The position numbers and the translations under genes were made by a program. This document shows, one piece after another, positions 25,264-36,785 of a stretch of DNA of 64,000 bases. The stretch is from Exiguobacterium acetylicum (GTDB lineage Bacteria > Bacillota > Bacilli > Exiguobacteriales > Exiguobacteriaceae): assembly GCF_019890935.1 (NCBI RefSeq), contig NZ_CP082333.1:1762001-1826000 (forward strand), in the 5' to 3' direction. A model generated the notes under the pieces. That model was given only the letters and a program-made list of their open reading frames with translations. It had not been told where the DNA came from and did no database searches. Within the stretch, counting starts at the first letter, position 1. Each line of letters opens with the position of its first letter.

Positions 25264-25798
25264 GTTGCTGTTCTAACCGTTTTTTCATTACTTCGGCATG
25301 TGCGACGAGATGAAAAGATCCATCTTGTAGTTGTTTTTGCAGTCGCTTCGCTTCTACCCAAGCGAGCGCATATTCCGCTTCTGAGACAATCCCTTGCTCA
25401 CGTGCTGCTTCCAGTTCGTCTGTGTCGACTAACAAAACTTGTTCCGATGGCAAGGCGATCAGATCGAGAAACAAATCCTCCCAGTAAATACGTTCGTCCT
25501 CCACTCCAGTACGAAGACAGATATCGATATAGGTTTGTACCAACTGACCTGTGGCGTCAAACATCGAGGTCACGGCATGGTGAGCATCACTTGGGAATTG
25601 TTGTACCCAAACGTAACCAGCGTCAGCGATTCGAATCGTTTCGTCACCATAACGGACATCTAACGGTGAAGCGACTTCAATCAGTTGAAGAAGTGTCACA
25701 TGTCCTTTGAACACTTCGTTTTCTACCTGTTCATGAACATAGTGTCGTTGTGTGATGCGACGCCAGTCATGTCGATCGGCATAGCGTTTTTTGATCAT
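25241..25798 (-). CDS. DUF402 domain protein
   Basis: 185 residues. The DUF402 core is clear: YIDICLRTGVEDERIYWEDL, FLDLIALPSEQVLLVDTDEL and EAAREQGIVSEAEYALAW. Some DUF402 proteins are metal-dependent nucleoside tri/diphosphatases; the acidic YWEDLFLDLI and VDTDELE residues fit metal binding. Shorter in the N-terminal region than those. Substrate not shown. Confidence 0.85.
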   Translation of the reverse strand: MIKKRYADRHDWRRITQRHYVHEQVENEVFKGHVTLLQLIEVASPLDVRYGDETIRIADAGYVWVQQFPSDAHHAVTSMFDATGQLVQTYIDICLRTGVEDERIYWEDLFLDLIALPSEQVLLVDTDELEAAREQGIVSEAEYALAWVEAKRLQKQLQDGSFHLVAHAEVMKKRLEQQLKQGTPR

Positions 25799-25861
25799 TT
25801 ACCGGTCCCCCGTTTTTTCCTTAGTGTGCCACACCCCTCTTCTTTTTCATTCTAATTCTTT

Positions 25862-25895
25862 AAAAAAAGAGGCAACGGATTTTTCCGTTACCCCT
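25862..25895 (-). terminator. Terminator of the bglP-bglA operon
   Basis: On the minus strand GGTAACGGA / TCCGTTGCC forms a stem followed by a long U-run, directly after the bglA stop. Confidence 0.88.
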
Positions 25896-25902
25896 TACTT
25901 CA

Positions 25903-29284
<3,382 letters not shown>

Positions 29285-29325
29285 ATCGTGTACCTCCCCT
29301 GAATATGACGATTGAATACCCTTTC

Positions 29326-29354
29326 ATTTTAATTGTACATGCACAATTAATCAA
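29326..29354 (-). promoter_or_regulatory. bglP promoter with palindromic GntR operator in the spacer
   Basis: On the minus strand TTGATT (29349-29354) and TAAAAT (29326-29331) are separated by 17 bases. The spacer and box edges hold the inverted repeat TTAATTGT-gcatgt-ACAATTAA (29329-29350). A repressor bound there would exclude RNA polymerase. Just downstream, 29313-29326 has a weak cre-like sequence with two mismatches. Confidence 0.75.
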
Positions 29355-29448
29355 TACATAAATAATTGAATTTAACATGTTATTAATCAAGAGAAGGCTT
29401 ATGCTATACTGAAGAAAGAAAAAAGTTCGCAAGAAAAGAAGGTGTCCT

Positions 29449-30159
29449 ATGCTGAAATACCAACAGACAGCCGATGAAATCGAACGGTACATAGAACAAC
29501 ATGAGTTGAAACAAGGGGACAAACTACCGATTCTCGAAGAGTTGATCCGGCAGTTCGCCGTCAGTAAGACGACGATGACAAAATCACTTGAGTTACTTGA
29601 ACGAAAAGGAATCATCTTTCAAGTCCGTGGAAGCGGGATTTTTGTCCGGAAGACGAATCGCACTGGCTACATTCGCCTGTTCTCGACCCAAGGATTCAAG
29701 CAGAATCTCGTCGGTCATACGATCGAGTCGACTGTTCTCGCACTTGAATCAATTGCTGCAACCGATAACATCGCGAAGAATCTCGGGATCGAGGAAGGTG
29801 AGACGATTTATTACGTCAAGCGAATCCGCTACATCGACGGCAAGATCCTCTGTCTCGAAGAGTCTTACTATCGTCAATCGATCGTTCCGTACTTAAATCG
29901 TGAAATCGTCGAGCAGTCGATCTTCGAATACTTAGAGACGGCACTCCAATTGAATATTGGGTTCTCGGATATGTATATGCACGTCGGGAAGTTAAGCGCT
30001 GAGTCGGCTCGTCATCTGGGTCTCACCGAGGGCGATCCTGGATTAACGATTGAGACAGTATTTCATTTGACGAACGGTCGTCCGTTCGACTATTCCGTCA
30101 TCACATACCACTATGAACATTCGCATTTCGTCGTTCAGGCAAATGGGCTATATTTATGA
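29449..30159 (+). CDS. GntR-family regulator with UTRA domain
   Basis: 236 residues. N-terminal GntR winged helix (LKYQQTADEIERYIEQHELK, KTTMTKSLELLERKGIIFQV) and a UTRA ligand domain (about 85-230) with the typical EGETIYYVKRIRYIDGKILC and LEESYYRQ. It is divergent from bglP-bglA, whose promoter holds the matching operator, so it is probably their repressor, sensing a phosphorylated beta-glucoside. A TATACT box lies at 29405-29410. Confidence 0.93.
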   Translation: MLKYQQTADEIERYIEQHELKQGDKLPILEELIRQFAVSKTTMTKSLELLERKGIIFQVRGSGIFVRKTNRTGYIRLFSTQGFKQNLVGHTIESTVLALESIAATDNIAKNLGIEEGETIYYVKRIRYIDGKILCLEESYYRQSIVPYLNREIVEQSIFEYLETALQLNIGFSDMYMHVGKLSAESARHLGLTEGDPGLTIETVFHLTNGRPFDYSVITYHYEHSHFVVQANGLYL

Positions 30160-30177
30160 GGAACGGAGCTAAATCAA

Positions 30178-30633
30178 ATGAATCGTGAACTCATTCTGTA
30201 TTATGGAATGCTTATACTCGGAATCATTACACTTTTTGGTGGTATCTTCTTTACGATTGATACATGGAAAGACTCGACAGAAACATTTAAAGACAAACTT
30301 CAGTTCATCTTTATCACGTTACTTGGAGTTGGACTACTTTACTGGACGGTCCCTAGCCTATCGCAAATCGTCTTCAAGGACTACGCTGTCATCAAAGGTG
30401 ACTGTTATGTAGAGGAAAACTCAGGCAAGACACAATCCATGTCTATTATTTTCGACGCAACCGAGGATTATGAGGATTTTACCTTTCAAGATTATCCGGA
30501 ATTAGGAGCGTACGGAGAAGACGTGCCCTATTTCTGTCGCGTCATTTCAACAAAGAACCATCGATTTCCGATTTCCTATAAAATCTACGATTTTAAGACA
30601 CATAAACAACTCTCCTCTTCCGAAGATGATTAA
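30178..30633 (+). CDS. Two-helix membrane protein of unknown function
   Basis: 151 residues. Two membrane segments at the N-terminus (about 7-27 and 42-64), then a soluble domain of about 85 residues with two cysteines (GDCYVEE and YFCRVIS) and many acidic residues at the end. The soluble part is probably outside the cell. No family recognised. It starts 18 bases after the GntR gene and may share its transcript. Confidence 0.65.
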   Translation: MNRELILYYGMLILGIITLFGGIFFTIDTWKDSTETFKDKLQFIFITLLGVGLLYWTVPSLSQIVFKDYAVIKGDCYVEENSGKTQSMSIIFDATEDYEDFTFQDYPELGAYGEDVPYFCRVISTKNHRFPISYKIYDFKTHKQLSSSEDD

Positions 30634-30635
30634 AA

Positions 30636-30677
30636 CAAAAAGGATTGCATGGGCAGATGCCCATGCAATCCTTTTGA
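30636..30677. terminator. Strong terminator
   Basis: Stem of 18 bases: AAAAGGATTGCATGGGCA / TGCCCATGCAATCCTTTT, with A- and T-runs. Confidence 0.9.
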
Positions 30678-30725
30678 AGTTCTTACAATAATGAGACAAG
30701 CCAATCGTTGTCTCATTTCATTGTG

Positions 30726-31067
30726 TTATAACCGAATTTCTTCTTTACTCGAATTTTCGAGATACAGTTCCCCATCAAACGTCGTCAAGGCAATCACTTT
30801 CCCGTCTTTTTCATACCACGCCGTTGCGCCTTCACGATCGAGTTCTTTCCAACCGGCTTGGCGAATCCGCGTTCCATAGAGTAGACCCGGTCCATCGGTT
30901 TCCGAGACAAGACGCGTTTTGATTTTCCACTCACCTTGTTTTTCAACTGCCGTAGCAAATCGTGGCACCGGAAAACCTGATACCTTCGATTCTTGAAATC
31001 CAGCATACCAACCACCGACGACTACAATGAGCCCAAGACATATAATGGCGATCCATTTCTTTTTCAT
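30726..31067 (-). CDS. Membrane-anchored small protein, unknown
   Basis: 113 residues from ATG 31067 (AAAAGGAGAATG upstream). One N-terminal membrane anchor (KKKWIAIICLGLIVVVGGWY) with the rest predicted outside. There is no lipobox. The outer part is beta-rich, with repeated strand patterns (EWKIKTRLV, GATAWYEKDGKVIAL). No family recognised. Confidence 0.6.
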   Translation of the reverse strand: MKKKWIAIICLGLIVVVGGWYAGFQESKVSGFPVPRFATAVEKQGEWKIKTRLVSETDGPGLLYGTRIRQAGWKELDREGATAWYEKDGKVIALTTFDGELYLENSSKEEIRL

Positions 31068-31389
31068 AAGCATTCTCCTTTTACTTTCCACCCTCATTTT
31101 AAAATTACCAAAATATAGTCTTCTTTCCCTCATCCTAAAGGCCAATTACTAATTTTTTCGTCGTGAAAACACATGAAAATTGTCTCGAATTTATGAAAAC
31201 ATCCAAAAAATTTTCAATTTTTTTCATAAAAAATGCACACCTTTGTTCGTCCTTAGAGTCGCAACGGTTTGACAACTCTAGGCACAGAGCCATTTTCAGT
31301 CATTTTCAAGTGGTTAAGCACATTAGCAACTTGACTTCATTTCCTGCTATGGTACGATACGAACTTATTAAAGGGAGTGAACAGAACTT
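31068..31389 (+). other. 322-base gap with a promoter for the MHS transporter gene
   Basis: The gap is AT-rich and codes for nothing I can support. Near its right end TTGACT (31331-31336) and TACGAT (31353-31358), 16 bases apart, make a plausible sigma-A promoter reading into the transporter gene at 31390. The left part (31140-31250) has several A/T runs and no recognised motif. Confidence 0.5.
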
Positions 31390-32775
31390 ATGAAATTCAG
31401 AAAAGAAAAAGTCAATGTCGTTGACATGAAGCAAACCAAAAAAAGTGTCTACGCGACCGGAATTGGGAATGCGATGGAATGGTTCGATTTTGGTCTTTAT
31501 TCCTATCTCGCAATCATCATCAGTCAAAACTTCTTTAGCGCTGTTGAAAATGATGAACTGAAGCTCGTCTTTACGTTTGCGACCTTTGCGATCGCTTTTT
31601 TAATGCGACCAATTGGCGGAATCGTCTTTGGACGCATCGGAGACCGACTCGGGCGGAAGGTCGTCTTAACGACGACGATCGTCATGATGGCTGGTTCGAC
31701 GCTCATCATTGGACTATTACCGACCTATGATCAAATCGGAATTTGGGCACCGATTCTGTTATTGTTAGCCCGTATTTTACAAGGATTCTCGACTGGCGGT
31801 GAATACGCCGGTGCAATGGTCTACATCGCTGAGTCATCACCAGATAACAAACGAAGTGCTCTCGGAAGTGGACTTGAAATCGGTACACTCGGTGGATATA
31901 TTCTCGCCTCATTACTTGCTACAACACTTTTCGTCACCTTATCGGATGATCAAATGGCATCTTGGGGATGGCGAATTCCCTTCATTCTTGGGGCACCACT
32001 CGGTTTATTTGGTCTCTATTTACGTCGTCACTTGGATGAATCACCGATTTTCGAAAATGAGATCAATGAAAATACAGAAGAACCCGCGACATTCCGCGAA
32101 ATCCTGCGTGACCACAAACGTGATATCATCGTTTGTTTCATCGCTGTCGCCTTCTTCAACATTACGAACTATATGCTCTTGTCCTACATGCCATCGTACC
32201 TCGATGAAGTCATCGGTATGTCAAGTTCGACAAGTACGATTCTCATCACCGGTGTCATGGTGATCATGATTCCGCTCGCTTACTTCTTCGGGAAGCTAAG
32301 TGACAAAAAAGGCAATCGCAATATCGTTCTTTTCGCGTTAGCCGGACTATCGTTGCTTTCAATCCTGTCGTTCTTCTTGATTGGTCTTAAACCTCTCTTG
32401 TTCGTCGGAATCGGAATCTTCATCCTCGGCTTCTTCTTGGCGATCTTTGAAGGAACGATGCCAAGTCTTCTACCGAGTATCTTCTATACGGATGTCCGTT
32501 ACCGGACGCTATCCGTGACGTTCAACGTCTCGGTCTCAATCTTCGGTGGAACGACGCCACTCGTTTCGACATGGCTCGTTCATACGACACAAAACCCGCT
32601 CGCTCCTGCTTTCTATCTAACAGCAGTCAGCGTCATCGGCTTCGTCACGTTCTTCTTCTTCTTTAAGAATACAGCTGGTAAGGCACTCAAAGGATCGCAT
32701 CCGACTGTATCGAGTGAAAAAGAAGTCGCGTCGATCGCGAAGAAACCAGACGACGCCCTCTGGTGGGCAGAATAA
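31390..32775 (+). CDS. MFS transporter, metabolite:H+ symporter type (ProP-like)
   Basis: 461 residues, 12 membrane segments. The MHS family signature is strong: [18 protein letters not shown] at the first helix, [14 protein letters not shown] in loop 2-3, and [20 protein letters not shown]. Family members import proline, betaine, citrate or similar, driven by protons. Cargo is not determinable here. A long charged tail ends the chain. Ribosome site GGGAGTG sits rather far (14 bases) from the ATG. Confidence 0.9.
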   Translation: MKFRKEKVNVVDMKQTKKSVYATGIGNAMEWFDFGLYSYLAIIISQNFFSAVENDELKLVFTFATFAIAFLMRPIGGIVFGRIGDRLGRKVVLTTTIVMMAGSTLIIGLLPTYDQIGIWAPILLLLARILQGFSTGGEYAGAMVYIAESSPDNKRSALGSGLEIGTLGGYILASLLATTLFVTLSDDQMASWGWRIPFILGAPLGLFGLYLRRHLDESPIFENEINENTEEPATFREILRDHKRDIIVCFIAVAFFNITNYMLLSYMPSYLDEVIGMSSSTSTILITGVMVIMIPLAYFFGKLSDKKGNRNIVLFALAGLSLLSILSFFLIGLKPLLFVGIGIFILGFFLAIFEGTMPSLLPSIFYTDVRYRTLSVTFNVSVSIFGGTTPLVSTWLVHTTQNPLAPAFYLTAVSVIGFVTFFFFFKNTAGKALKGSHPTVSSEKEVASIAKKPDDALWWAE

Positions 32776-32788
32776 TTGCTATAAGTAA

Positions 32789-32999
32789 AAGGGAGGACAG
32801 ATCATCGATCTTTCCTCCCTTATCTCGTAATAAAAAAATGACGCGTCACACGCCACTCCTACAGGAAAAACGCATTTATGCGTTGTCAGAGACGAACAAG
32901 ACCCGCTTTCCTGCTTCAACAAAGCAGGAAAACTGGCTTGTGTCTCGCCTGAGGAAAGGGCGTGAAAAGACGCGTCATTCTTTTTTTTGGAGTCAGCCC
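32789..32999. repeat. Dispersed intergenic element, copy A
   Basis: Nearly identical, in opposite orientation, to 42242-42483. A core of 143 bases (32837-32979) is bounded by the perfect inverted repeat AATGACGCGTC / GACGCGTCATT and contains smaller palindromes (CGCATTTATGCG, CCTGCTTC..GAAGCAGG-like). To its left is a hairpin, AAGGGAGGA / TCCTCCCTT with an inner AGATC / GATCT, joined by TTATCTCGTAA. To its right GAGTCAGCCC lies six bases before the HAD stop. No coding potential is credible. It sits between convergent genes. Confidence 0.85.
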
Positions 33000-33005
33000 C
33001 CTTTT

Positions 33006-33638
33006 TTAGTAGACAGCACTCAACTCTTTTACGACGCGGTCTGCGACTGCAAGTTCCTGCTCTTGTGCAAAATCGAACTGACAACCGATTGCTAACAGTC
33101 CGTTCGCATGCGCCGCTTTGAAATCAGATATGCGGTCACCGACAACGTAGCCTGACGAGATGTCGTGCGTCTTACAAATCTCTCGTACGAGTGCCGATTT
33201 ATCACCGGAACGTATGTCTTCAATACTATAGACATGATCGATATAGGCTTCGAGTCCATACGTCGTCACGATCGCTGACAAGTAGGATGGCCACCCATTA
33301 CTGGCGATATAGACGGAGTGATCCGCTTGTTTCAAACGACTTAGCAACTCGACCGATCCTGGATATAGGCAACCGTGCCCCGCCTTGACTGCCTGCTCTA
33401 TGCTACGGCGAAACTTTTGATCCGCAGCCTGTTGGTCTGTGGCTGAAAAGTCCGGCAACAACGTCTGCCAGACTTCCGGTAACGAGACGCCCATGATCCG
33501 CTGATAGAGTGCGACTGGTGTCTCTCCTTCCCAGCGCCCCGTCTGACGCAACTCACGAAAGACATCTTCTAGCGCATGCGCAAGCACAGCATTCGTTTGA
33601 AACAACGTTCCATCCATGTCAAAAATGTAATGTGTCAT
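33006..33638 (-). CDS. HAD-family hydrolase (phosphoglycolate phosphatase-like)
   Basis: 210 residues. HAD motif I FDMDGTLF (Asp7 and Asp9 catalytic), motif II IASNG, motif III lysine in GDKSALVREI, and motif IV VVGDRISDFKAAHANG. A helical cap lies between motifs I and II, as in phosphoglycolate phosphatase-like enzymes. Its ATG overlaps the kinase stop by four bases (ATGA), so it is coupled to that gene. Substrate unknown. Confidence 0.92.
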   Translation of the reverse strand: MTHYIFDMDGTLFQTNAVLAHALEDVFRELRQTGRWEGETPVALYQRIMGVSLPEVWQTLLPDFSATDQQAADQKFRRSIEQAVKAGHGCLYPGSVELLSRLKQADHSVYIASNGWPSYLSAIVTTYGLEAYIDHVYSIEDIRSGDKSALVREICKTHDISSGYVVGDRISDFKAAHANGLLAIGCQFDFAQEQELAVADRVVKELSAVY

Positions 33639-34129
33639 TCGCTCTCCCCCATCTGCTCTTGTTTTATCATTCGAATCACGGATTCTATCGATCTATCCTC
33701 AGCAATCAGACGATCCGTCGAGCGGTGATCTTGATCAATCCACCAACGTTTCATATCTGTCTCAGAAAACTCCGTCGGCTGGCGCATTGCATGGCGACGA
33801 ATGGTTTCTTCGAAGGAGACGTCAAAATAATACGCCGCGTACCGTGACGTAAAGCGACGTTCTAACCGGTCAATCATCTCACCGTACCAATCCTGTGCAA
33901 GAATCCCTTCCAGGAGAATCGTCGCGTGGCGTCCGTCAGCAAGTCCGACCAACTCCTCGATCCAGCGAATCGCCGGATTTCCTGGTCCATCTTTTACGTT
34001 CAACATCTCCCTGCGGATGACATCTTGCGAGAGCAAGATGCTATTCGGCAAGACCGATTGTAACGCTTTAGCAAGCGTCGTTTTTCCACTACCAGAATTC
34101 CCGCGGATGACGATCAATCGCGACTTCAT
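33635..34129 (-). CDS. P-loop kinase of the Zeta-toxin/AAA type
   Basis: 164 residues from ATG 34129, which overlaps the preceding stop by four bases. Walker A is GNSGSGKTT (10-18). Further motifs: LLSQDVIRREML (substrate-side Asp/Arg), TILLEGILAQDWY and a lid region RRHAMRQPTEF. It resembles small-molecule or nucleoside kinases of the AAA_33 group rather than a toxin, since no antitoxin lies nearby. Middle gene of a three-gene coupled operon. Confidence 0.87.
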   Translation of the reverse strand: MKSRLIVIRGNSGSGKTTLAKALQSVLPNSILLSQDVIRREMLNVKDGPGNPAIRWIEELVGLADGRHATILLEGILAQDWYGEMIDRLERRFTSRYAAYYFDVSFEETIRRHAMRQPTEFSETDMKRWWIDQDHRSTDRLIAEDRSIESVIRMIKQEQMGESE

Positions 34130-34938
34130 GTCGTGAACCAATCCCCGTTCAAGGCAGCAATGTACCGCTCTGCAGAGCGCGCCACTGCTTGAGACGCACC
34201 GGTTTCGATTTTCCGATGAAAGGCGTCATATAATTTTTCAAAGTGAAGCGGACGTAACGTTTCTGCCATTCGCGCGACCGTCTTTGCCGGAAGCGGAATC
34301 ACATTCGGATAGCTGTACATGAAACTGACCCAAGCCCGATCGGCAACGATCCGAATGATGTCCCCTGTCAACAATAGCCCCGCTGATGCGTCTTTTCGTT
34401 CACAGATGACTGCTCCTTTGAAGTGACCACCGATGCGATGTAACATCACATCTTCCGCCAACTCCAAGCGTTCACCACTCCAGAAGACAATGTGTTCGCT
34501 TGGTCGCGTCACGAACGACGCATCATCTTCATGAATATAGATTGGTACGTCAAAAGTCTCCGCCCATTCGACCTGTGTCGCGTAATAATGCGGATGTGAT
34601 AAAGCAATCGCCTGAATCCCGCCTAATTCGTCAAGTTGCTTTTTTGTTGTTGAATCAAGATATGTAATGCAGTCCCATAACAGGTTAAACGATTTTCCTT
34701 GGACAAGATATGCCGTCTGACCGATCCCGAACGCTGGTGTCGTCTGAATCGCATAGACGCCTGCTCCGTCGTCACTAATGACGTTTTGATACGTTCCTGA
34801 CGTTTGCATGGCAACGAGCGTCGTCCACGTTTGACCAGTGGGATTGACATACTGTCGTTCCTCTAAGCAAATCGGACACGTTTCGCGATGCGGATTGATT
34901 TGTTCGACACCACACGTCGTACAGATGATGGTTTCCAT
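34126..34938 (-). CDS. MBL-fold hydrolase with N-terminal zinc ribbon
   Basis: 270 residues from ATG 34938 (AAAGGA eight bases upstream). A four-cysteine zinc ribbon opens the protein (C6, C9, C21, C24: CTTC..CPIC). The metallo-beta-lactamase domain follows with SHPHYYATQVEW, where the usual HxHxDH is HPHYYA, then HRIGGHFKGAVI and LLTGDIIRIV. The reduced metal motif may bind one metal or act differently. First gene of a coupled operon with the kinase and HAD genes. Confidence 0.87.
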   Translation of the reverse strand: METIICTTCGVEQINPHRETCPICLEERQYVNPTGQTWTTLVAMQTSGTYQNVISDDGAGVYAIQTTPAFGIGQTAYLVQGKSFNLLWDCITYLDSTTKKQLDELGGIQAIALSHPHYYATQVEWAETFDVPIYIHEDDASFVTRPSEHIVFWSGERLELAEDVMLHRIGGHFKGAVICERKDASAGLLLTGDIIRIVADRAWVSFMYSYPNVIPLPAKTVARMAETLRPLHFEKLYDAFHRKIETGASQAVARSAERYIAALNGDWFTT

Positions 34939-35066
34939 ATCATCATTCCTTTCCAATTCGTAAATGATTTTCCTGATATATCATACCATATTCCATTTAT
35001 AGGGATTGAAGGAATTAAGAGGCGTTTATCGAAAGGAACATGATATGAAAAAAGGAGGAGATTCTC

Positions 35067-35450
35067 ATGTCAATTTCGACCCATCTCATTGCGCCTCGCT
35101 TGAATGCTGTCTTTTTGCATGTTCAGGATGTGAAGCGTTCCGCTGCATGGTATCACCAGTTACTACAGTTGCCGTTTGATGCGTCGCATGTCTCGTCACC
35201 TGTTTACAACCTCCCACTCGAAGGTCCAACGAGTTTGACGCTCGACGATCATACGAATGACGCAACGTACCAACATCACCCTTCCCCTCATGCCTTGTTT
35301 AATTTTTATACGACAGATATTGATGCATCTTATCAGTTCGTGTTGTCGTTACAGGCACCCATCATCCGCGACATCGAGCGTTTCGATGATTTTGCTTACT
35401 TTACGTTTGCGGATCCTGACGGTAATGTCTTAATGCTCTGTACCGGATAA
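35067..35450 (+). CDS. VOC-family (glyoxalase-like) protein
   Basis: 127 residues with paired beta-alpha-beta-beta-beta modules: AVFLHVQDVKRSAAWYHQLL at the start, HALFNFYTTDIDASYQFVLS in the second module, and FADPDGNVLMLCTG at the end. These bind metals and small ligands; substrate unknown. Strong ribosome site AAAGGAGGAG. Confidence 0.9.
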   Translation: MSISTHLIAPRLNAVFLHVQDVKRSAAWYHQLLQLPFDASHVSSPVYNLPLEGPTSLTLDDHTNDATYQHHPSPHALFNFYTTDIDASYQFVLSLQAPIIRDIERFDDFAYFTFADPDGNVLMLCTG

Positions 35451-35453
35451 GAC

Positions 35454-35496
35454 AAAAGCAGGTCGAACCACTACTGTGGCTCGACCTGCTTCGTTT
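35454..35496 (+). terminator. Terminator after the VOC gene
   Basis: Stem AAGCAGGTCGA / TCGACCTGCTT with an inner CCAC..GTGG, then T-rich bases. Confidence 0.8.
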
Positions 35497-35529
35497 ATGA
35501 CACCGCTTTGACAGCTTCAGGTGGTAATT

Positions 35530-35931
35530 TCAATCAACTCGTGTTGGTGCCATTAGATCAATCAACGTGTAAGCACTTAACGTTTCTTTGAAGGACGAAA
35601 ACGCCCGATCGAATGCACGACGCGTATTTTGTAAACTGCTATCGTCATGTGTTACAGACACGTTTTCCAGATAAGATACTTCTTCAAATAAGTGAACGAC
35701 TTCTCCCAGTGTGATCGTGTCCGGTGATTTTGCTAATCTAAAGCCACCATTACGACCTTGTACAGAAATGATGAGACCAAACTTGCTCAATGCATGGACG
35801 ATCTTCATTAAATGGTTCTTAGAAATATCATAATGCGTTGCCACTTCTTGAATTTGTACGAGACGGTTCGGACGCGACGCTGCAAAAATCAGCACGCGAA
35901 TGGCATAGTCCGTAGAGCGAGTCATCTTCAT
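35530..35931 (-). CDS. Rrf2-family regulator without cysteines (NsrR-like)
   Basis: 133 residues. Winged helix close to NsrR: STDYAIRVLIFAASRPNRLV, YDISKNHLMKIVHALSKFGL, RNGGFRLAKSPDTITLGEVV. The three cysteine ligands of the NsrR iron-sulfur cluster are absent; in fact the protein has no cysteine at all. The cluster loop is replaced by ENVSVTHDDSSLQNTRRAFD. It must sense something else or a partner protein. No terminator-sharing neighbour suggests targets. Confidence 0.9.
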   Translation of the reverse strand: MKMTRSTDYAIRVLIFAASRPNRLVQIQEVATHYDISKNHLMKIVHALSKFGLIISVQGRNGGFRLAKSPDTITLGEVVHLFEEVSYLENVSVTHDDSSLQNTRRAFDRAFSSFKETLSAYTLIDLMAPTRVD

Positions 35932-36159
35932 TCATTTCACCTTCTTTTCTGATCCTTCATATTAAAGATTAAGAACTCATTCTTCTCAAGAGTCTTCAAA
36001 TGAGCCCCTATCCAATTCGGGCGTGCATCTGCACATATATATCGATTATCTTAAAGGATAGGAAGGACTGAAATCTATAATTTTTTTCAGAAATAGGTAG
36101 AATGATATTTTAATTATCCTAATCTGTATGCTAAACGAGAAAAAATCCATGTACTTAAT

Positions 36160-36190
36160 AAAACCGCGACCAAATTCGTCGCGGTTTTTC
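36160..36190 (-). terminator. Terminator of the DCC gene
   Basis: AAAACCGCGA and TCGCGGTTTTT flank a short loop; on the minus strand a U-run follows the stem, directly after the DCC-family gene. Confidence 0.8.
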
Positions 36191-36194
36191 ATCT

Positions 36195-36584
36195 TTAGTC
36201 GTGAAATCGAGCTCGCGTCTCTGGAGACGGCAGCGCGCACTGCTGCTTTTGTCCAAACCAGCGATGACGATTGTTCGCAATGAAATCATAGACGCGATCC
36301 CGAAGTGAACGTGGAACAATCTGAAGCACACTCAACAGACGCCATCCACCTCGTAAATGACGGGCAATCCGTAATGCAGCATCGGATTTAATATAGGGTA
36401 CACCTCTGTCAATCACGACGACACTATCAATTGTTTCTGGGAGATGATGACGCCGGACTAACTCTTGCCCCGTCTCCCCTTGCAACGAAGCAAAATCATG
36501 ATATCCTTTGTCTCGTTTCAAAATGAACTGGACACTCGCGTCACAGAGATTACATTCTCCGTCGAATAAGACGATTGCTTTCAT
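36195..36584 (-). CDS. DCC-family (DUF393) thiol-disulfide protein
   Basis: 129 residues from ATG 36584 (GGGGAAGGATG upstream). The signature VLFDGECNLCDASVQF holds the DxxCxxC motif (Cys12, Cys15). LRIARHLRGGWRLLSVLQIV and RDRVYDFIANNRHRWFG are also typical of DUF393. It is thought to be a redox protein; partner unknown. Single gene. Confidence 0.92.
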   Translation of the reverse strand: MKAIVLFDGECNLCDASVQFILKRDKGYHDFASLQGETGQELVRRHHLPETIDSVVVIDRGVPYIKSDAALRIARHLRGGWRLLSVLQIVPRSLRDRVYDFIANNRHRWFGQKQQCALPSPETRARFHD

Positions 36585-36785
36585 GATCGATTCATCCTTC
36601 CCCACCTGTTTAACGAATAATTTCGTACACTTTTCTTTACCACATTTCAAGTCAAAACATGCATTTAATCAGTATGTTAAATCATGATAACGCTTCCGTT
36701 CATTGTCTTTCTTACGCTATACTGTTTTTGTAAACATTTGGAACCATTCATTTATTTGAATGTATCTATGTAAAGGAGCGTACAT

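Noticed and set aside
32763-33095. Open frames on both strands across the dispersed element copy A
   Set aside because: They run through inverted repeats and hairpins into flanking genes, lack ribosome sites and have no counterpart frame in copy B.
33635-34129. Zeta-type toxin
   Set aside because: The kinase has a similar P-loop and RRE-type region, but there is no epsilon antitoxin and it is coupled to two metabolic-type enzymes.
36046-36240. A short minus-strand frame overlapping the DCC gene terminator
   Set aside because: It contains the terminator stem and the 3' end of a real gene; no ribosome site and no family.
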